Shown: positions 52,723 to 61,481, counted from the stretch's first letter. The stretch is DNA of 64,000 bases from Acidobacteriaceae bacterium (GCA_003134995.1 PLDC01000015.1:1-64000), one strand, 5' to 3'. Numbers and translations: made by a program. Notes: a model not told the origin generated them from the sequence alone.

Positions 52723-53972
52723 GTGTCCGTCGAATCGCTTTGCAGCAATCGTTGGAAAGTCTTCAGGAAACTGCAGTTTGTAAGCCTTCTGGGCGCGATA
52801 ACCATCCTCGTGGGGTGTGGCGTCAGTACAAGCTCTTCAACGCCCGCACCCACTCCAACACCAACTCCGACCCCGCCAGCGCAGACTTATCCTTCGGTGC
52901 CACCGGTGGCGATCACCTGGAGCCCTTCGTCGAGCCCGTTGCCCGCTCCAACAGCAGTGCCTCCGCAAGCACAGACTGGGCGAGTGGAGCGACTGATTTT
53001 CCGCTGACTGTGTCGGGCCCGACCAGCGGGACGACAATCACATCACCAATTCACGTAGTGGCATCCGCGACGCCCAAGAACCCAATTTTCTTCATGCGAG
53101 TTTTCGTCGATCAACTCGCTGTCTACTTTACTTTTGACAGTTCGATTGACACGCAAATATTCGCCGCTCCCGGCGCGCACACCATTACCGTTTATGCGGA
53201 GGACAATCAGGGATATATCTCCGCGACGCCAATCCCAATAACGATTTCGTCGCAGGCGCCGAACACAAACGGCCAGACAACCATCACTGGAATTCAAGCC
53301 TTGCCCGGCTGGCAGTCCTGTGGCGGCTTATTTCCTCCCGGTTCCGGGCGCGCGGGGCAAATCTGTGCCGCCGGTGGTGGAACGCCAACGTCAAGCATGA
53401 CGCAGAACCAAACCTCGCCGGCGATGGATGGAAACTCAACAAAGTTCAGCATCGCAGCGGTCCCGCCCGGTTGCCCAGGCTATTGCAACATGCTCTACTT
53501 CAACCCGGTCGCCGGGGGAAATAACATAAGCCACTTCATTTACGACTTGTATTTCTACATCGATAACCCGAACGCTGCGCAGGCCCTGGAGTTTGACACG
53601 AATCAGACTTACGGTGGGCAGCGATGGGTTTGGGGATCGGAGTGCAATTTCAATGGAGACGGCGTTTGGGATATCTGGAACGACGCGCCCGATACGGGAT
53701 GGCGGCCGACCACCATTCCCTGCCTGCATAGCGACTTTCAGGCCAACACTTGGAACCACCTGATCTGGGACGTGCAACAGGATCCCAACACCGGCGGCGT
53801 GCTCTACAACACTTTGACCATTAACGGTACGGTCAATCAAGTGAACACGACTTATCCCAACCAAATGGACTGGACTGTGGAAGAAATCGATACTGCTTTC
53901 CAGATGGATTTGGATAAGACCGGCGATACTTACAATGTCTGGCTCGATGAAGTGAAGTTGACGGCGTACTAA
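52723..53972 (+). pseudogene. Lipoprotein with Ig-like domain, split by a frame change
   Basis: The frame at 52723 encodes a lipoprotein signal peptide with lipobox LVGC followed by a Thr/Pro linker, but ends at 53007. The second frame (ending 53972) encodes the rest: GPTSGTTITSPIHVVASA, YVEDNQGY-like Ig strands and a lectin-like C-terminal domain with MLYFNPVAGGN and AFQMDLDKTGDTYNVWLDEV. A one-base shift between about 52860 and 53005 would join them into one secreted lipoprotein. A sequencing error or true mutation cannot be told apart. The C-terminal domain resembles carbohydrate-binding jelly-rolls, but without a catalytic motif. Confidence 0.6.
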
Positions 53973-53985
53973 ACTCGGCGCGCAA

Positions 53986-55158
53986 TCACGGCGAGATCCG
54001 TGTGAGCTTGCCATTTTTTAATTTAAAACGGTCGCTGCGCCAGGTCACGGTGTGACCGCCGAGGCCTGCAACCCAGACCACAACCGCAATTAAATCGCGG
54101 AACGGGATCAACCATGCATCCCGGAGGACTTGGCCGTCCTGCAGGACGCTCCGGCCCACGACTAGAGCAATTGCAAAGCGGAGAAGCAGCGTGAGCGCCA
54201 GTCCACTCCATGCCCAGAGTGCTCCTCGACTCGCCGCCAATCCTACCAAAGCCCAAAAGAATCCAAACGTGAAAATGAGGCCCAGATAGCCACCTGCCCG
54301 AGCGTCTCGCACCCCGCGCGCCCAGCGCAGTTGATGAGCGAAAAATTCCCGCCAGCGATAGGAAGGAAGAAAAGTTTCAACCACAACCCCCGACAATTTC
54401 ACGGTCAGCCCCAGGCCGGCAATGCGCTTCCCCAATTCGTAATCGTCGGCAAGATAGTCAACGAATGAGATGAAGCCGCCGATCTTTTCTAGCTCGGCGC
54501 GGCGGAACGCCAATGTTGAGCCCAAACCAAATCGAATGCCGCCCTCCAGTTGCCGCGCAGCCAACACACTCGGACAAAAATCCGTGCTGATCCCTAACGC
54601 CTCCAGACGCGATGCCAGCGTCGCACCCGCCACTCCGCGGTAAAGGCAGGTGACCATTCCGACCTGCAGGTCAGACAGCGGCGCAGTGACGCGCTGCAGA
54701 TAGTCAGGCTCTACGCGGATGTCGCTGTCGTTCACAATCAGAAGGCCATAGCGTGCCTCCGTCAGCATCTGCGCGAGGTTGCTGACCTTCACATTCGCAC
54801 CCAAAATCTTCTCGCTGACCACCAACTGAATTCTGCGATCGGGAAATTCTCGCTGCAATGCTTTTACGCTCTCGACCGCCGGATCGTTAGCGTCGCTCAC
54901 GCCAAAGATAATCTCGTATTCCGGGTAGTCCTGCAGACAGTGGCTGCGAAAGCTCTCGTAGATTTCAGGATCGGTTCCTTTGAGCGGCTTAAGAATCGAG
55001 ATGGGCGGAAAAGACTGTGTGGACCGGGCGCCGTCGCCTACCTCCCGCTCGCGCAAGAATTTCCACGCGCTCCACATACAGAGCAGGTAATAGATCGAAC
55101 TGGAAGCTACGCCGACGACCGCGATGATCTGAACTATTCTGAGGACGAAATGAATCAT
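53986..55158 (-). CDS. HpnI-like glycosyltransferase (GT21 family)
   Basis: 390 residues. N-terminal membrane helix (VGVASSSIYYLLCMWSAW), then FPPISILKPLKGTDPEIYES, VNDSDIRVEPDYL (DxD-like), DDYELGKRI and QLRWARGVRD (QxxRW), plus C-terminal helices. It fits HpnI, the glycosyltransferase that adds N-acetylglucosamine to bacteriohopanetetrol. No other hpn genes are in the window, so the lipid could also be another. Paralogue of the 42877 gene. Confidence 0.75.
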   Translation of the reverse strand: MIHFVLRIVQIIAVVGVASSSIYYLLCMWSAWKFLREREVGDGARSTQSFPPISILKPLKGTDPEIYESFRSHCLQDYPEYEIIFGVSDANDPAVESVKALQREFPDRRIQLVVSEKILGANVKVSNLAQMLTEARYGLLIVNDSDIRVEPDYLQRVTAPLSDLQVGMVTCLYRGVAGATLASRLEALGISTDFCPSVLAARQLEGGIRFGLGSTLAFRRAELEKIGGFISFVDYLADDYELGKRIAGLGLTVKLSGVVVETFLPSYRWREFFAHQLRWARGVRDARAGGYLGLIFTFGFFWALVGLAASRGALWAWSGLALTLLLRFAIALVVGRSVLQDGQVLRDAWLIPFRDLIAVVVWVAGLGGHTVTWRSDRFKLKNGKLTRISP

Positions 55159-55190
55159 GCAGTCAGTTCGGCGCCACTACGGAGGCCAGA

Positions 55191-56453
55191 CTACTCGTAA
55201 CGCAGCGCCTCAATCGGATCCAGGTTCGCAGCCTTCCATGCGGGGTAGATACCGAAGACGAGACCAGTCCCCGCGGCAGAAACGAAGCCAAAGACGGCCC
55301 AGAAAATTGACATGCGAGCAGGCAGAGACGGCCACACCATCGGAATGATCCAAATGATCGATGCCCCAAGCAGAATCCCGATCACGCCGCCGATGGTAGT
55401 GAGAATGATCGCTTCCAAAGTGAATTGCAGCAGGATATCCGGTTTGCGGGCGCCGATGGCTTTGCGCACGCCAATCTCCCGCGTTCTCTCGGTGACGCTC
55501 ACCAGCATAACGTTCATCACACCTACGCCGCCGACGATCAAGCCTACGCTCGAAATCGCGAACATGCCCACGAACAGGGCTCCCGTCAGCTGATTCCAAA
55601 AATCGGAGAGAGAATCCGTGGTCATCACTACAAAGTTGTCTGGCTGGTCGGGAGGAACTTTTCGCCGGCGCCGCAATAGCTCGCGAATCTCGTCGACAGC
55701 TTTGGGTACGTCATCGTGGGACGTGGCCTTCGCGCTCAGCCAGTGATCTTTTATTTCGGGATGCAGCGTCTTAAACGTAGTCAGCGGAAAGAAAATCCGG
55801 TTATCGTTGGGATCTTTTCCGCCGCCAAATACCGACTTAATCTTTGCTACTGTGCCGACCACCTCAAACAGTCGCCCGTCGATATTAATTTCTTTGCCCA
55901 ACGGACTCTCGAGCGGAAACAATTCCTCTGCCGTATCGTGGCCGAGCACGATGACCGTGGCGCGCCGCTCGTCGTCAGCATCGGTGAACCATCTTCCCGA
56001 GGCCATTGGAAGATCGTAAACATCCTTCACGGAAGCGGTATCGCCTTCGAGAATAGTGTTCTTCACTTTCCGATCTTGATATTTCACAGCGAAAGTTCCC
56101 ACGCCAAGTTCAGGACGGAAGAAGCGCAATCCAGCACACACGGCTTTTACGTGCGGCAGTTGCTTCATCGCTTCCTCATCCTCGAATGTCAATTTCTTGC
56201 GCGTGCGCATTTCTTCGCTGAGGCGCCCAAAACTGAAAGGCTGCAAGTGATAAGCAAAGATGACGTTCGAGCCAACGCTGGCGACGACGTCGCGCACATT
56301 GTCGTCGAGGCCGCGTCCGATCGACGAAACGCCGATGACCATGGCGACGCCAATCACGATTCCGAGCACGGTAAGCGACGACCGCATCTTGTTGCCGCGG
56401 ATGGTGTCGGTCGCCATCTGCACGATCTCGCCGAATTCGTCTCTGCGATTCAT
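55191..56453 (-). CDS. MacB/FtsX-type ABC transporter permease
   Basis: 420 residues from ATG at 56453, which begins [14 protein letters not shown] and leads to the first helix ([22 protein letters not shown]). The periplasmic MacB_PCD domain follows, then three C-terminal helices with the FtsX motif [23 protein letters not shown]. Such permeases usually pair with an ABC ATPase for lipoprotein, peptide or drug export; none is adjacent, and the partner may be elsewhere. Paralogous permease upstream at 56565. Confidence 0.88.
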   Translation of the reverse strand: MNRRDEFGEIVQMATDTIRGNKMRSSLTVLGIVIGVAMVIGVSSIGRGLDDNVRDVVASVGSNVIFAYHLQPFSFGRLSEEMRTRKKLTFEDEEAMKQLPHVKAVCAGLRFFRPELGVGTFAVKYQDRKVKNTILEGDTASVKDVYDLPMASGRWFTDADDERRATVIVLGHDTAEELFPLESPLGKEINIDGRLFEVVGTVAKIKSVFGGGKDPNDNRIFFPLTTFKTLHPEIKDHWLSAKATSHDDVPKAVDEIRELLRRRRKVPPDQPDNFVVMTTDSLSDFWNQLTGALFVGMFAISSVGLIVGGVGVMNVMLVSVTERTREIGVRKAIGARKPDILLQFTLEAIILTTIGGVIGILLGASIIWIIPMVWPSLPARMSIFWAVFGFVSAAGTGLVFGIYPAWKAANLDPIEALRYE

Positions 56454-56457
56454 GTGC

Positions 56458-56560
56458 AATTGAGTAATTTTGCGATTGAGTGATTTAGCGATTGAAAACC
56501 TAAGTCCAACCAACAAGAAGGTTTTCAATCGCGCGATCACCCAATCGCACAATCGCCAAA
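56458..56560. repeat. Inverted GCGATTGA repeats between two permease genes
   Basis: A perfect 13-bp inverted repeat (GCGATTGAAAACC at 56488-56500 and its complement at 56520-56532) encloses 19 bases. Outside it, GCGATTGAGTGATTT and GATCACCCAATCGC continue an imperfect symmetry, giving arms of about 30 bp. Confidence 0.75.
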
Positions 56561-56564
56561 TTCT

Positions 56565-57797
56565 TTACGTTTCAAACCGTAACGCCACGATCGGGTCGAG
56601 TTTTGCCGCTTTTCGCGCGGGGTAGACTCCGAAGAACATCCCCACGCTTGCTGACACGATCAGCCCAGCGGCCACGGCCCAGAGCTTGATCGAAGATGGC
56701 ATCCCGATCAGCGCGGTAACTGTCAGCGCAATCCCCACTCCGAGCAGCACGCCCAGCGCGCCACCGGTAAGCGCCAGCGTAACCGATTCGATCAGAAACT
56801 GCAGCAGCACATCCTCGCGCCGCGCCCCGAGCGCCTTGCGAATGCCAATCTCGCGCGTGCGCTCAGTCACCGATACCAGCATAATATTCATGATCACAAT
56901 GCCGCCGACCACCAGAGAGATGGCAGCAATGCCGATAGTCGCAATGAAAAATGTCTGGCTAAAGTTCGTCCAGATGCCGAGCAAGCTCGCGTTGGTTTCG
57001 ATGTCAAAACTGTCGTCGCCGCCAAGCGGATCGTGCCGTTTGGCACGCAGCGCGGCTCGCGCCTCGTCGACGGCCTCGTCGAGCATGGGCCCGGCGCTTG
57101 CGGCCTTACCCGAAATGCGGATGCTGTTTTTGTGCACGCCATACTGCTTAAGAAACATGGTAATAGGAATGAATACGTAATTGTCAGCGCTCTGCCCCAG
57201 AGTCTTGCCCTTCTTCGTGCCGACGCCAATGATCTGATAGGTCCAGCCGTCGATGCGGATCTCCTTGCCCAGCGGATCAGTCCCCGCCATCAGGTGCTCC
57301 ACGATGTCGTTGCCCACCACCGCGACCGCAGACCGATTGTTCAGGTCGGTCTCATTCAGCATCCGGCCAGCACTTAGGTCCAAATCGTAAATGGGTGCCA
57401 TCGAGGGCGTAATTCCGCGTACAGACGTGTCGCTAATCGACTGCTCGGCGTATTTCACCTTGCCGCTTTCGTTGCGGACTACCGCGCCAATGTATTTGCA
57501 ATCGCGGCAGCCCTCGGCCACGGCCTGATAGTCCTCCATGGTGAGGTCTTTGCGCTTTTCGCCTTCGAGGTAGTGATCCACGTTGGTGACGGCGGGGGAA
57601 ACCTTGAAGATGATAAAAACGTCCGCGCCCAGGTTAAAAACCTTCTGCGCAACGTAATCATTGATGCCGGAGACAAAGGTGACCACGGCGATCACCGCGG
57701 CGACGCCGATCACCACGCCTAGCAGAGTCAGCACGGACCGCAGCTTGTTCACCCACAGCGACTGCAGTGCGATTCGAATGGCTTCGGCAATGTTCAT
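56565..57797 (-). CDS. MacB/FtsX-type ABC transporter permease
   Basis: 410 residues from ATG at 57797 ([17 protein letters not shown]), followed by [16 protein letters not shown], a periplasmic domain (with CRDCKY and [12 protein letters not shown]) and three helices with [23 protein letters not shown]. It has the same organisation as the next permease, 112 bases downstream, suggesting a duplicated pair acting as a heterodimer or with a shared ATPase. The two cysteines in CRDCKY could form a disulfide. Confidence 0.88.
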   Translation of the reverse strand: MNIAEAIRIALQSLWVNKLRSVLTLLGVVIGVAAVIAVVTFVSGINDYVAQKVFNLGADVFIIFKVSPAVTNVDHYLEGEKRKDLTMEDYQAVAEGCRDCKYIGAVVRNESGKVKYAEQSISDTSVRGITPSMAPIYDLDLSAGRMLNETDLNNRSAVAVVGNDIVEHLMAGTDPLGKEIRIDGWTYQIIGVGTKKGKTLGQSADNYVFIPITMFLKQYGVHKNSIRISGKAASAGPMLDEAVDEARAALRAKRHDPLGGDDSFDIETNASLLGIWTNFSQTFFIATIGIAAISLVVGGIVIMNIMLVSVTERTREIGIRKALGARREDVLLQFLIESVTLALTGGALGVLLGVGIALTVTALIGMPSSIKLWAVAAGLIVSASVGMFFGVYPARKAAKLDPIVALRFET

Positions 57798-57838
57798 GAT
57801 TCGGCTTCCGGCTTCCGGCGTTCGGCTTCCGGCCCTCG
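57797..57838. repeat. Heptamer repeat (GGCTTCC type) before the permease gene
   Basis: Units CGGCTTC, CGGCTTC, CGGCGTT, CGGCTTC, CGGCCCT. Confidence 0.75.
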
Positions 57839-57908
57839 ATACTGACAATCTTTCAGCGGATTAAGTCTACCAGCCAAGATCGCTTTAGAGCAGGAATGCT
57901 CGTGGAGG

Positions 57909-57942
57909 AGACGGAAGCCGGAAGCCGAGAGCCGGAGGCCGG
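57909..57942. repeat. Heptamer repeat (GGAAGCC type) before rnpB
   Basis: Units GGAAGCC, GGAAGCC, GAGAGCC, GGAGGCC directly upstream of the rnpB -10 box; complementary in sense to the run at 57797-57838. Confidence 0.75.
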
Positions 57943-57944
57943 GA

Positions 57945-57950
57945 TATAAT
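57945..57950 (+). promoter_or_regulatory. rnpB -10 box
   Basis: TATAAT, about 8-12 bases before the first paired base of RNase P RNA. The -35 position falls within the heptamer run and shows no TTGACA. Confidence 0.7.
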
Positions 57951-57956
57951 AGTTCT

Positions 57957-58382
57957 GTTGGCAGCTGGACCGGACGGTCGCTTTCTGCGTCTTCGGACGC
58001 AGGGAGAGGAAAGTCCGAACTCCACAGAGCGGTGTGCCGGATAACGTCCGGGAGGGCGGATTCAAGTCCGTTCGACGGAAAGTGCCACAGAGAATATACC
58101 GCCCGCATCCTCACGGATGCGGGTAAGGGTGAAAAGGTGCGGTAAGAGCGCACCGCCGCGGCAGCAATGCAGCGGGCAGGGCAAACCACACACGGAGCAA
58201 GACCAAATAGGAAGGGAGCCGGGAAATGATTCTTACGAATCAAGTTCCGGCACGTGCCGGCTCGGTGCGTCAAACCTTCGGGTAGGTCGCTAGAGCCTCG
58301 CAGCGATGCGTGGCCCAGAGGAATGACCGTCCCGCCGGAGCAATTCGGCGGACAGAATTCGGCTTACAGGTCCGGCTGCCGC
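57957..58382 (+). ncRNA. rnpB: RNase P RNA (bacterial type A)
   Basis: RNase P RNA is the ribozyme that trims tRNA 5' leaders. Clear universal blocks: GAGGAAAGTCCGAACTCC near 58008-58025, the conserved GCCACAGAGAA after the GAAAG(TG) element, GGGTAAGGGTGAAA-type P12 tip, and the 3' block ACAGAATTCGGCTTACAGG. The P1 helix pairs GGCAGC...CCGGAC at the 5' end with GTCCGG...CTGCC at the 3' end (to 58380). Complete by these marks. A TATAAT box lies just upstream. Confidence 0.95.
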
Positions 58383-58430
58383 AAGTTTATTTTAAATTAT
58401 CGGACCTCGTAATCTGGGCGGAGGTAAGGA

Positions 58431-58922
58431 GTGTGGACCTCGGACATCAGCCACTGGGTTGAGACGGCCAAGAATGTTTGCGAGATCTTGGCCATCCTCG
58501 GAGGCGCTGCGTGGACCTATCTCAACTATTTTCGAGGCCGGATTTATAAACCAAGGTTGGAGTGTTCAATCGAAGCTTCCATCGAGAAGCACTCGGGGCA
58601 CTCCTTTCTCAAGGCCGCGGTCAAGGTGAGGAATATCGGTTTGTCGAAGGTGCCTATTCAGCAGAAGGGAACCGGCCTGCTCATTTACTCGGCAAAAATG
58701 CAGGATCAACCTCCTTCGTTCCCAAGTGAGGTCCTTTGGGACGAACCGGTGGCGGCGTTCGATGTATTCTCGGGTAAGAATGGCGTGGAACCCTCGGAGG
58801 CCATATCGGAGTCAGTGATGATCGCTCTGCCTCAGGGTGTTGTCTTCACCCATAAGGTGACATTGAAAGTCGTTTCCGGCGAGATTTGGTGGACGGCAGA
58901 GAGCATTGTGTCCCATAATTAG
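58431..58922 (+). CDS. Single-pass membrane protein of unknown function
   Basis: 163 residues from GTG at 58431, with AAGGAG just upstream. Membrane helix at about 18-36 (ILAILGGAAWTYLNYF), then a soluble domain with an immunoglobulin-like strand pattern (AAVKVRNIGLSKVPIQQKG). Likely cytoplasm- or periplasm-facing beta domain. No family recognised. Confidence 0.6.
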   Translation: MWTSDISHWVETAKNVCEILAILGGAAWTYLNYFRGRIYKPRLECSIEASIEKHSGHSFLKAAVKVRNIGLSKVPIQQKGTGLLIYSAKMQDQPPSFPSEVLWDEPVAAFDVFSGKNGVEPSEAISESVMIALPQGVVFTHKVTLKVVSGEIWWTAESIVSHN

Positions 58923-58945
58923 AACGAAGCTTTCGGAGGCTAAGC

Positions 58946-59098
58946 ATGGCAACTCAGACCCGCGATGGAGAGCGCTGGACGCAGGACCAGATCGACGCGG
59001 TTGAAAGAGCCAAGGAGCTGCAACGACGCAGGGAGCAAGAAGCGAACCAGCAGCGCGATGCAAACTCACAGAATCGTCAGGCTGAAGATAGGCAGTAA
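58946..59098 (+). CDS. Small polar hypothetical protein
   Basis: 50 residues, MATQTRDGERW start, extremely charged and Gln-rich (ERAKELQRRREQEANQQRD), probably one long helix. GGAGG lies 5 bases before the ATG, supporting translation. Too small for the usual gene-calling threshold. Same strand and close behind the membrane-protein gene. Unknown function. Confidence 0.5.
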   Translation: MATQTRDGERWTQDQIDAVERAKELQRRREQEANQQRDANSQNRQAEDRQ

Positions 59099-59132
59099 GT
59101 TTATTTTTTCAATTCACTTTCAGGAGCACACT

Positions 59133-59306
59133 ATGTCAGCACCCAGCCGCCGCCCGGAGATTCGCCGTCGCCGCGCCCGTCAGCACAAGATCACTACCCT
59201 TCGCAAGCGTCTCGCCTCAGCCCAGAACGATGCCGACCGCACTCGCATCACCACCAAGTTGCAAAAGCTCGCCATCGCTTCGCCGGGCCAGCCCTTGCTG
59301 AAGTAG
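59133..59306 (+). CDS. Small basic hypothetical protein
   Basis: 57 residues, very basic: RRPEIRRRRARQHKITTLRKRLA, helix-forming, ending GQPLLK. AGGAG sits upstream of the ATG. Such Arg/Lys-rich small proteins occur in Acidobacteriota and Planctomycetota near RNA genes, but I do not recognise a named family. RNA- or ribosome-binding would fit the composition; that is inference only. Confidence 0.6.
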   Translation: MSAPSRRPEIRRRRARQHKITTLRKRLASAQNDADRTRITTKLQKLAIASPGQPLLK

Positions 59307-59370
59307 ATTTTGGTCAGTTTGGTTGGGATGGGCTGGACCTTGATCGGTGTTTCCGACGACAGCCCGCGAA

Positions 59371-60579
59371 TTACGCTACTCCCGCCGAGGTCTTCTTGCC
59401 CGCGTCCGCAGGTTGGCTGGTTGAGTCCTCGTGGTCCTTCGTATTCAAGACCTCACCGTATACGTCCATGATCCGGCGGACTGATTTCTCCCAGGAAAAC
59501 TTGGTGACCTGCCGGTAGCTGCGTTCCTTCATCTTTTCGCGGAGTGCCTGGTCCATAAGAACTCTGTGCAACGCCCGCATGATCTCGAAAACATTTTCCG
59601 GATGCACCAGCACCGCTGCATTTCCCACCACCTCGGGCAGTGACGAAGTGTTTGAAGTTACAACCGGAGTGCCGTGAGCCATCGCCTCCAGCGGCGGCAG
59701 TCCGAACCCCTCATACAACGATGGAAAGACGAAAATCTTTGCCTGGTCGTAAAAGGTGCGCAACACCTCAATGGGCACAAAGCCCAGAAAGCGCACATCG
59801 TTCTGCACTCCGCTGCGGATCACCGTCCGCCGCAAGTCGGGATTGCCGGAAACGTCGTCTCCAATAATGATCAGCTTCAGATCGGGGAATGCCTGCTCTT
59901 TTTCCAGCTCCGTCTTCAGCGCGGAAAAGGCTTCAATCATGCGCACGACATTCTTGTGCGGACTGATTCGTCCGGCATAGAGCAGGAAGGGATAATTGAC
60001 CTGATAGCGCTCGGCAATCAACTGGCGATCGGCCGCGCTGGCGTGTCCATGAAGAAAGCGCTCGTCGATCGCGTTGTAGACAACCTCAATCCGCCCCGAG
60101 GGAATGCCGAACAGTTTCTCGATCTCAATCTTGGTAAAGTTTGAAACCGCGAAAATGCGCGCCGCTCCGCGCAAAACCCGCTTGGTCCACTGAAAGTGCC
60201 AGGCTCCCCAAAACCCAGTCTGCTGCCGCGCGCGGGAGAGATGCTCCAGCATGTCGTGCACCGTCATCACATAGGGGCAAGGCAGCGCGCGAGGCACCGA
60301 GAACAAATTCGGAATGTGAACCAGATCGCATTCCAGGCGCTGCACAATCTCGCGAAATTCCAAGAAGCTTTTCAGAGAGCGCTCCGGCTCCGCCAGAGGA
60401 ACGGTGTGAAAGTTGGGCGGCAGCGGCCCGATTTCCTTGACCTTCGCGGGAGAGCCGATGAGGAAGTAGGTAGTCTCGTGGTCTAGCCGTCCCAGAGTTC
60501 GAACGACATTACGGATGTATGTGCCCACGCCGAACTCGGTCATCCGCCGAATGTCAATGGCGATCTTCACCGAAGGCAT
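59371..60579 (-). CDS. GT4-family glycosyltransferase
   Basis: 402 residues with an N-terminal GT-B domain (IAIDIRRMTEFGVGTYIRN) and a C-terminal domain with LLYAGRISPHKNV and FVFPSLYEGFGLPPLEAMA, the EGFGLPxxE donor-binding signature of retaining GT4 enzymes (mannosyl/glucosyl-type). It probably acts in exopolysaccharide or lipopolysaccharide assembly. Substrate unknown. It ends with a polar tail of no conservation. Confidence 0.9.
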   Translation of the reverse strand: MPSVKIAIDIRRMTEFGVGTYIRNVVRTLGRLDHETTYFLIGSPAKVKEIGPLPPNFHTVPLAEPERSLKSFLEFREIVQRLECDLVHIPNLFSVPRALPCPYVMTVHDMLEHLSRARQQTGFWGAWHFQWTKRVLRGAARIFAVSNFTKIEIEKLFGIPSGRIEVVYNAIDERFLHGHASAADRQLIAERYQVNYPFLLYAGRISPHKNVVRMIEAFSALKTELEKEQAFPDLKLIIIGDDVSGNPDLRRTVIRSGVQNDVRFLGFVPIEVLRTFYDQAKIFVFPSLYEGFGLPPLEAMAHGTPVVTSNTSSLPEVVGNAAVLVHPENVFEIMRALHRVLMDQALREKMKERSYRQVTKFSWEKSVRRIMDVYGEVLNTKDHEDSTSQPADAGKKTSAGVA

Positions 60580-60634
60580 TTAACCACAGAGGGGAGGCGA
60601 GAAAACAGCAGAATAGGATCGGGGCGAACACCGG

Positions 60635-60640
60635 GTATAA
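60635..60640 (+). promoter_or_regulatory. -10-like TATAAT before the antitoxin fragment
   Basis: GGGTATAATTAGCCC places TATAAT 7 bases before the GTG start, so a transcript would be nearly leaderless. Confidence 0.45.
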
Positions 60641-60647
60641 TTAGCCC

Positions 60648-60746
60648 GTGCCTAAACCTGTGATCCACATCTCGGAGGCAGAAGCCACCAGCGATTTTGC
60701 CGCGGTGCTGGCCCGCGTGCGCGCGGGAGTCGAGTGCGAAGCCTAA
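60648..60746 (+). pseudogene. Truncated Phd/YefM-like antitoxin
   Basis: GTG start, 32 residues: MPKPVIHISEAEATSDFAA then LARVRAG. It matches the N-terminal DNA-binding start of prevent-host-death (Phd) antitoxins, which normally continue for about 80 residues with a toxin-binding part. Here it stops early at 60744. No toxin gene follows. It is a leftover of a type II toxin-antitoxin module. Confidence 0.6.
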
Positions 60747-61066
60747 CAGCAAAGGCGTATTCGAGAGCCGCTGCTAGCGCTCGCATCGGCATTCAATCTC
60801 TTCATTTCCGTCGCGACGGCGACCACTGGGCCGACACCTTGACCGAGGTCTGCGGGATCTTCGATCAGAATGGCAACTTCATCTCCGCCATGCAGAACAC
60901 AACCAAGCTTCGCCTGGCACGAACACAAATCTCTAATTTGACGTCCGGGATAACCGTGGGTAGCAAGTTCGAACTGAGACAGGGTTTATATGTTTTTCGA
61001 ATTGTGGTGCAGGACCAGGAAGGCAACATGATTTCCGCGCGTAGGGTTTCCGTGCCCGTCGGGTGA
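60734..61066 (+). pseudogene. C-terminal fragment of a VWFA-related-type protein
   Basis: The residues from FRRDGDHWADTLTEVCGIFD to the end (VRIVVQDQEGN...) resemble the C-terminal region of acidobacterial VWFA-related proteins, which end in a strand-rich part with a pattern such as FD..G.F.S...Q...L.L......L. The first 20 residues are not conserved and overlap the antitoxin fragment. No N-terminal domain or start signal is present. I regard it as a remnant, perhaps joined by recombination at the antitoxin gene. Confidence 0.45.
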
Positions 61067-61298
61067 GGCGAAGCCTCGACCGGGCGGAGCGGCTAAGAGG
61101 CCTTCCTCCCAGACGAAACGAGCTACTCCACAGCTTGGTCTGAACTGTCTCACGCCCCTCGCGGGAAAGAAAGCATCGTAAACATCGTCTTTTGTTCGCC
61201 CATTCCGCGCTAATCAGCCCGCCCGGAACGCTCCTATAACCCTCAAAAATCAAGGTGCAGGCTCCTGTACCTTATAAAGTACGTCGCGGGCCTGTCAA

Positions 61299-61314
61299 GT
61301 CTACTTTAGTAGAC
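61299..61314. promoter_or_regulatory. Palindrome GTCTACTTTAGTAGAC
   Basis: Perfect 6-bp arms around TTTA, with a third half-site GTAGAC 19 bases on. It has the form of a small operator (BlaI/MecI-like spacing), but no regulator gene is adjacent. Confidence 0.4.
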
Positions 61315-61434
61315 ATTCGACGTCCTCGAAGGTAGACATTTCTTCCACAGGGTAAGCCATTGATTCCATTGATCTGTCCAAAAAGCCTCTAGAAGAATCA
61401 ATAACTTACGAAAAAAGGTTTTGTCTTTTTTTAA

Positions 61435-61450
61435 TGTTCCAACTGGAACA
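61435..61450. promoter_or_regulatory. Orphan TGTTCCAACTGGAACA site
   Basis: Identical to the site at 3478-3493 of the pre-parA array, and followed by the same TACT. It lies about 58 kb from that array. Confidence 0.6.
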
Positions 61451-61481
61451 TACTCACTATTTTTCGGCGAGTGCTTCGAAC

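Larger units (their letters stand above)
61067..61481. other. Gene-free stretch with palindromes
   Basis: No gene recognised. It contains a GTCTACTTTAGTAGAC palindrome at 61299-61314 with a repeated half-site GTAGACAT at about 61332, AT-rich runs, and one TGTTCCAACTGGAACA site at 61435-61450. It lies downstream of glyA. Confidence 0.5.

Noticed and set aside
58380-58425. Intrinsic terminator after rnpB
   Set aside because: Only a weak AT-rich stretch, no clear GC hairpin plus U-run.
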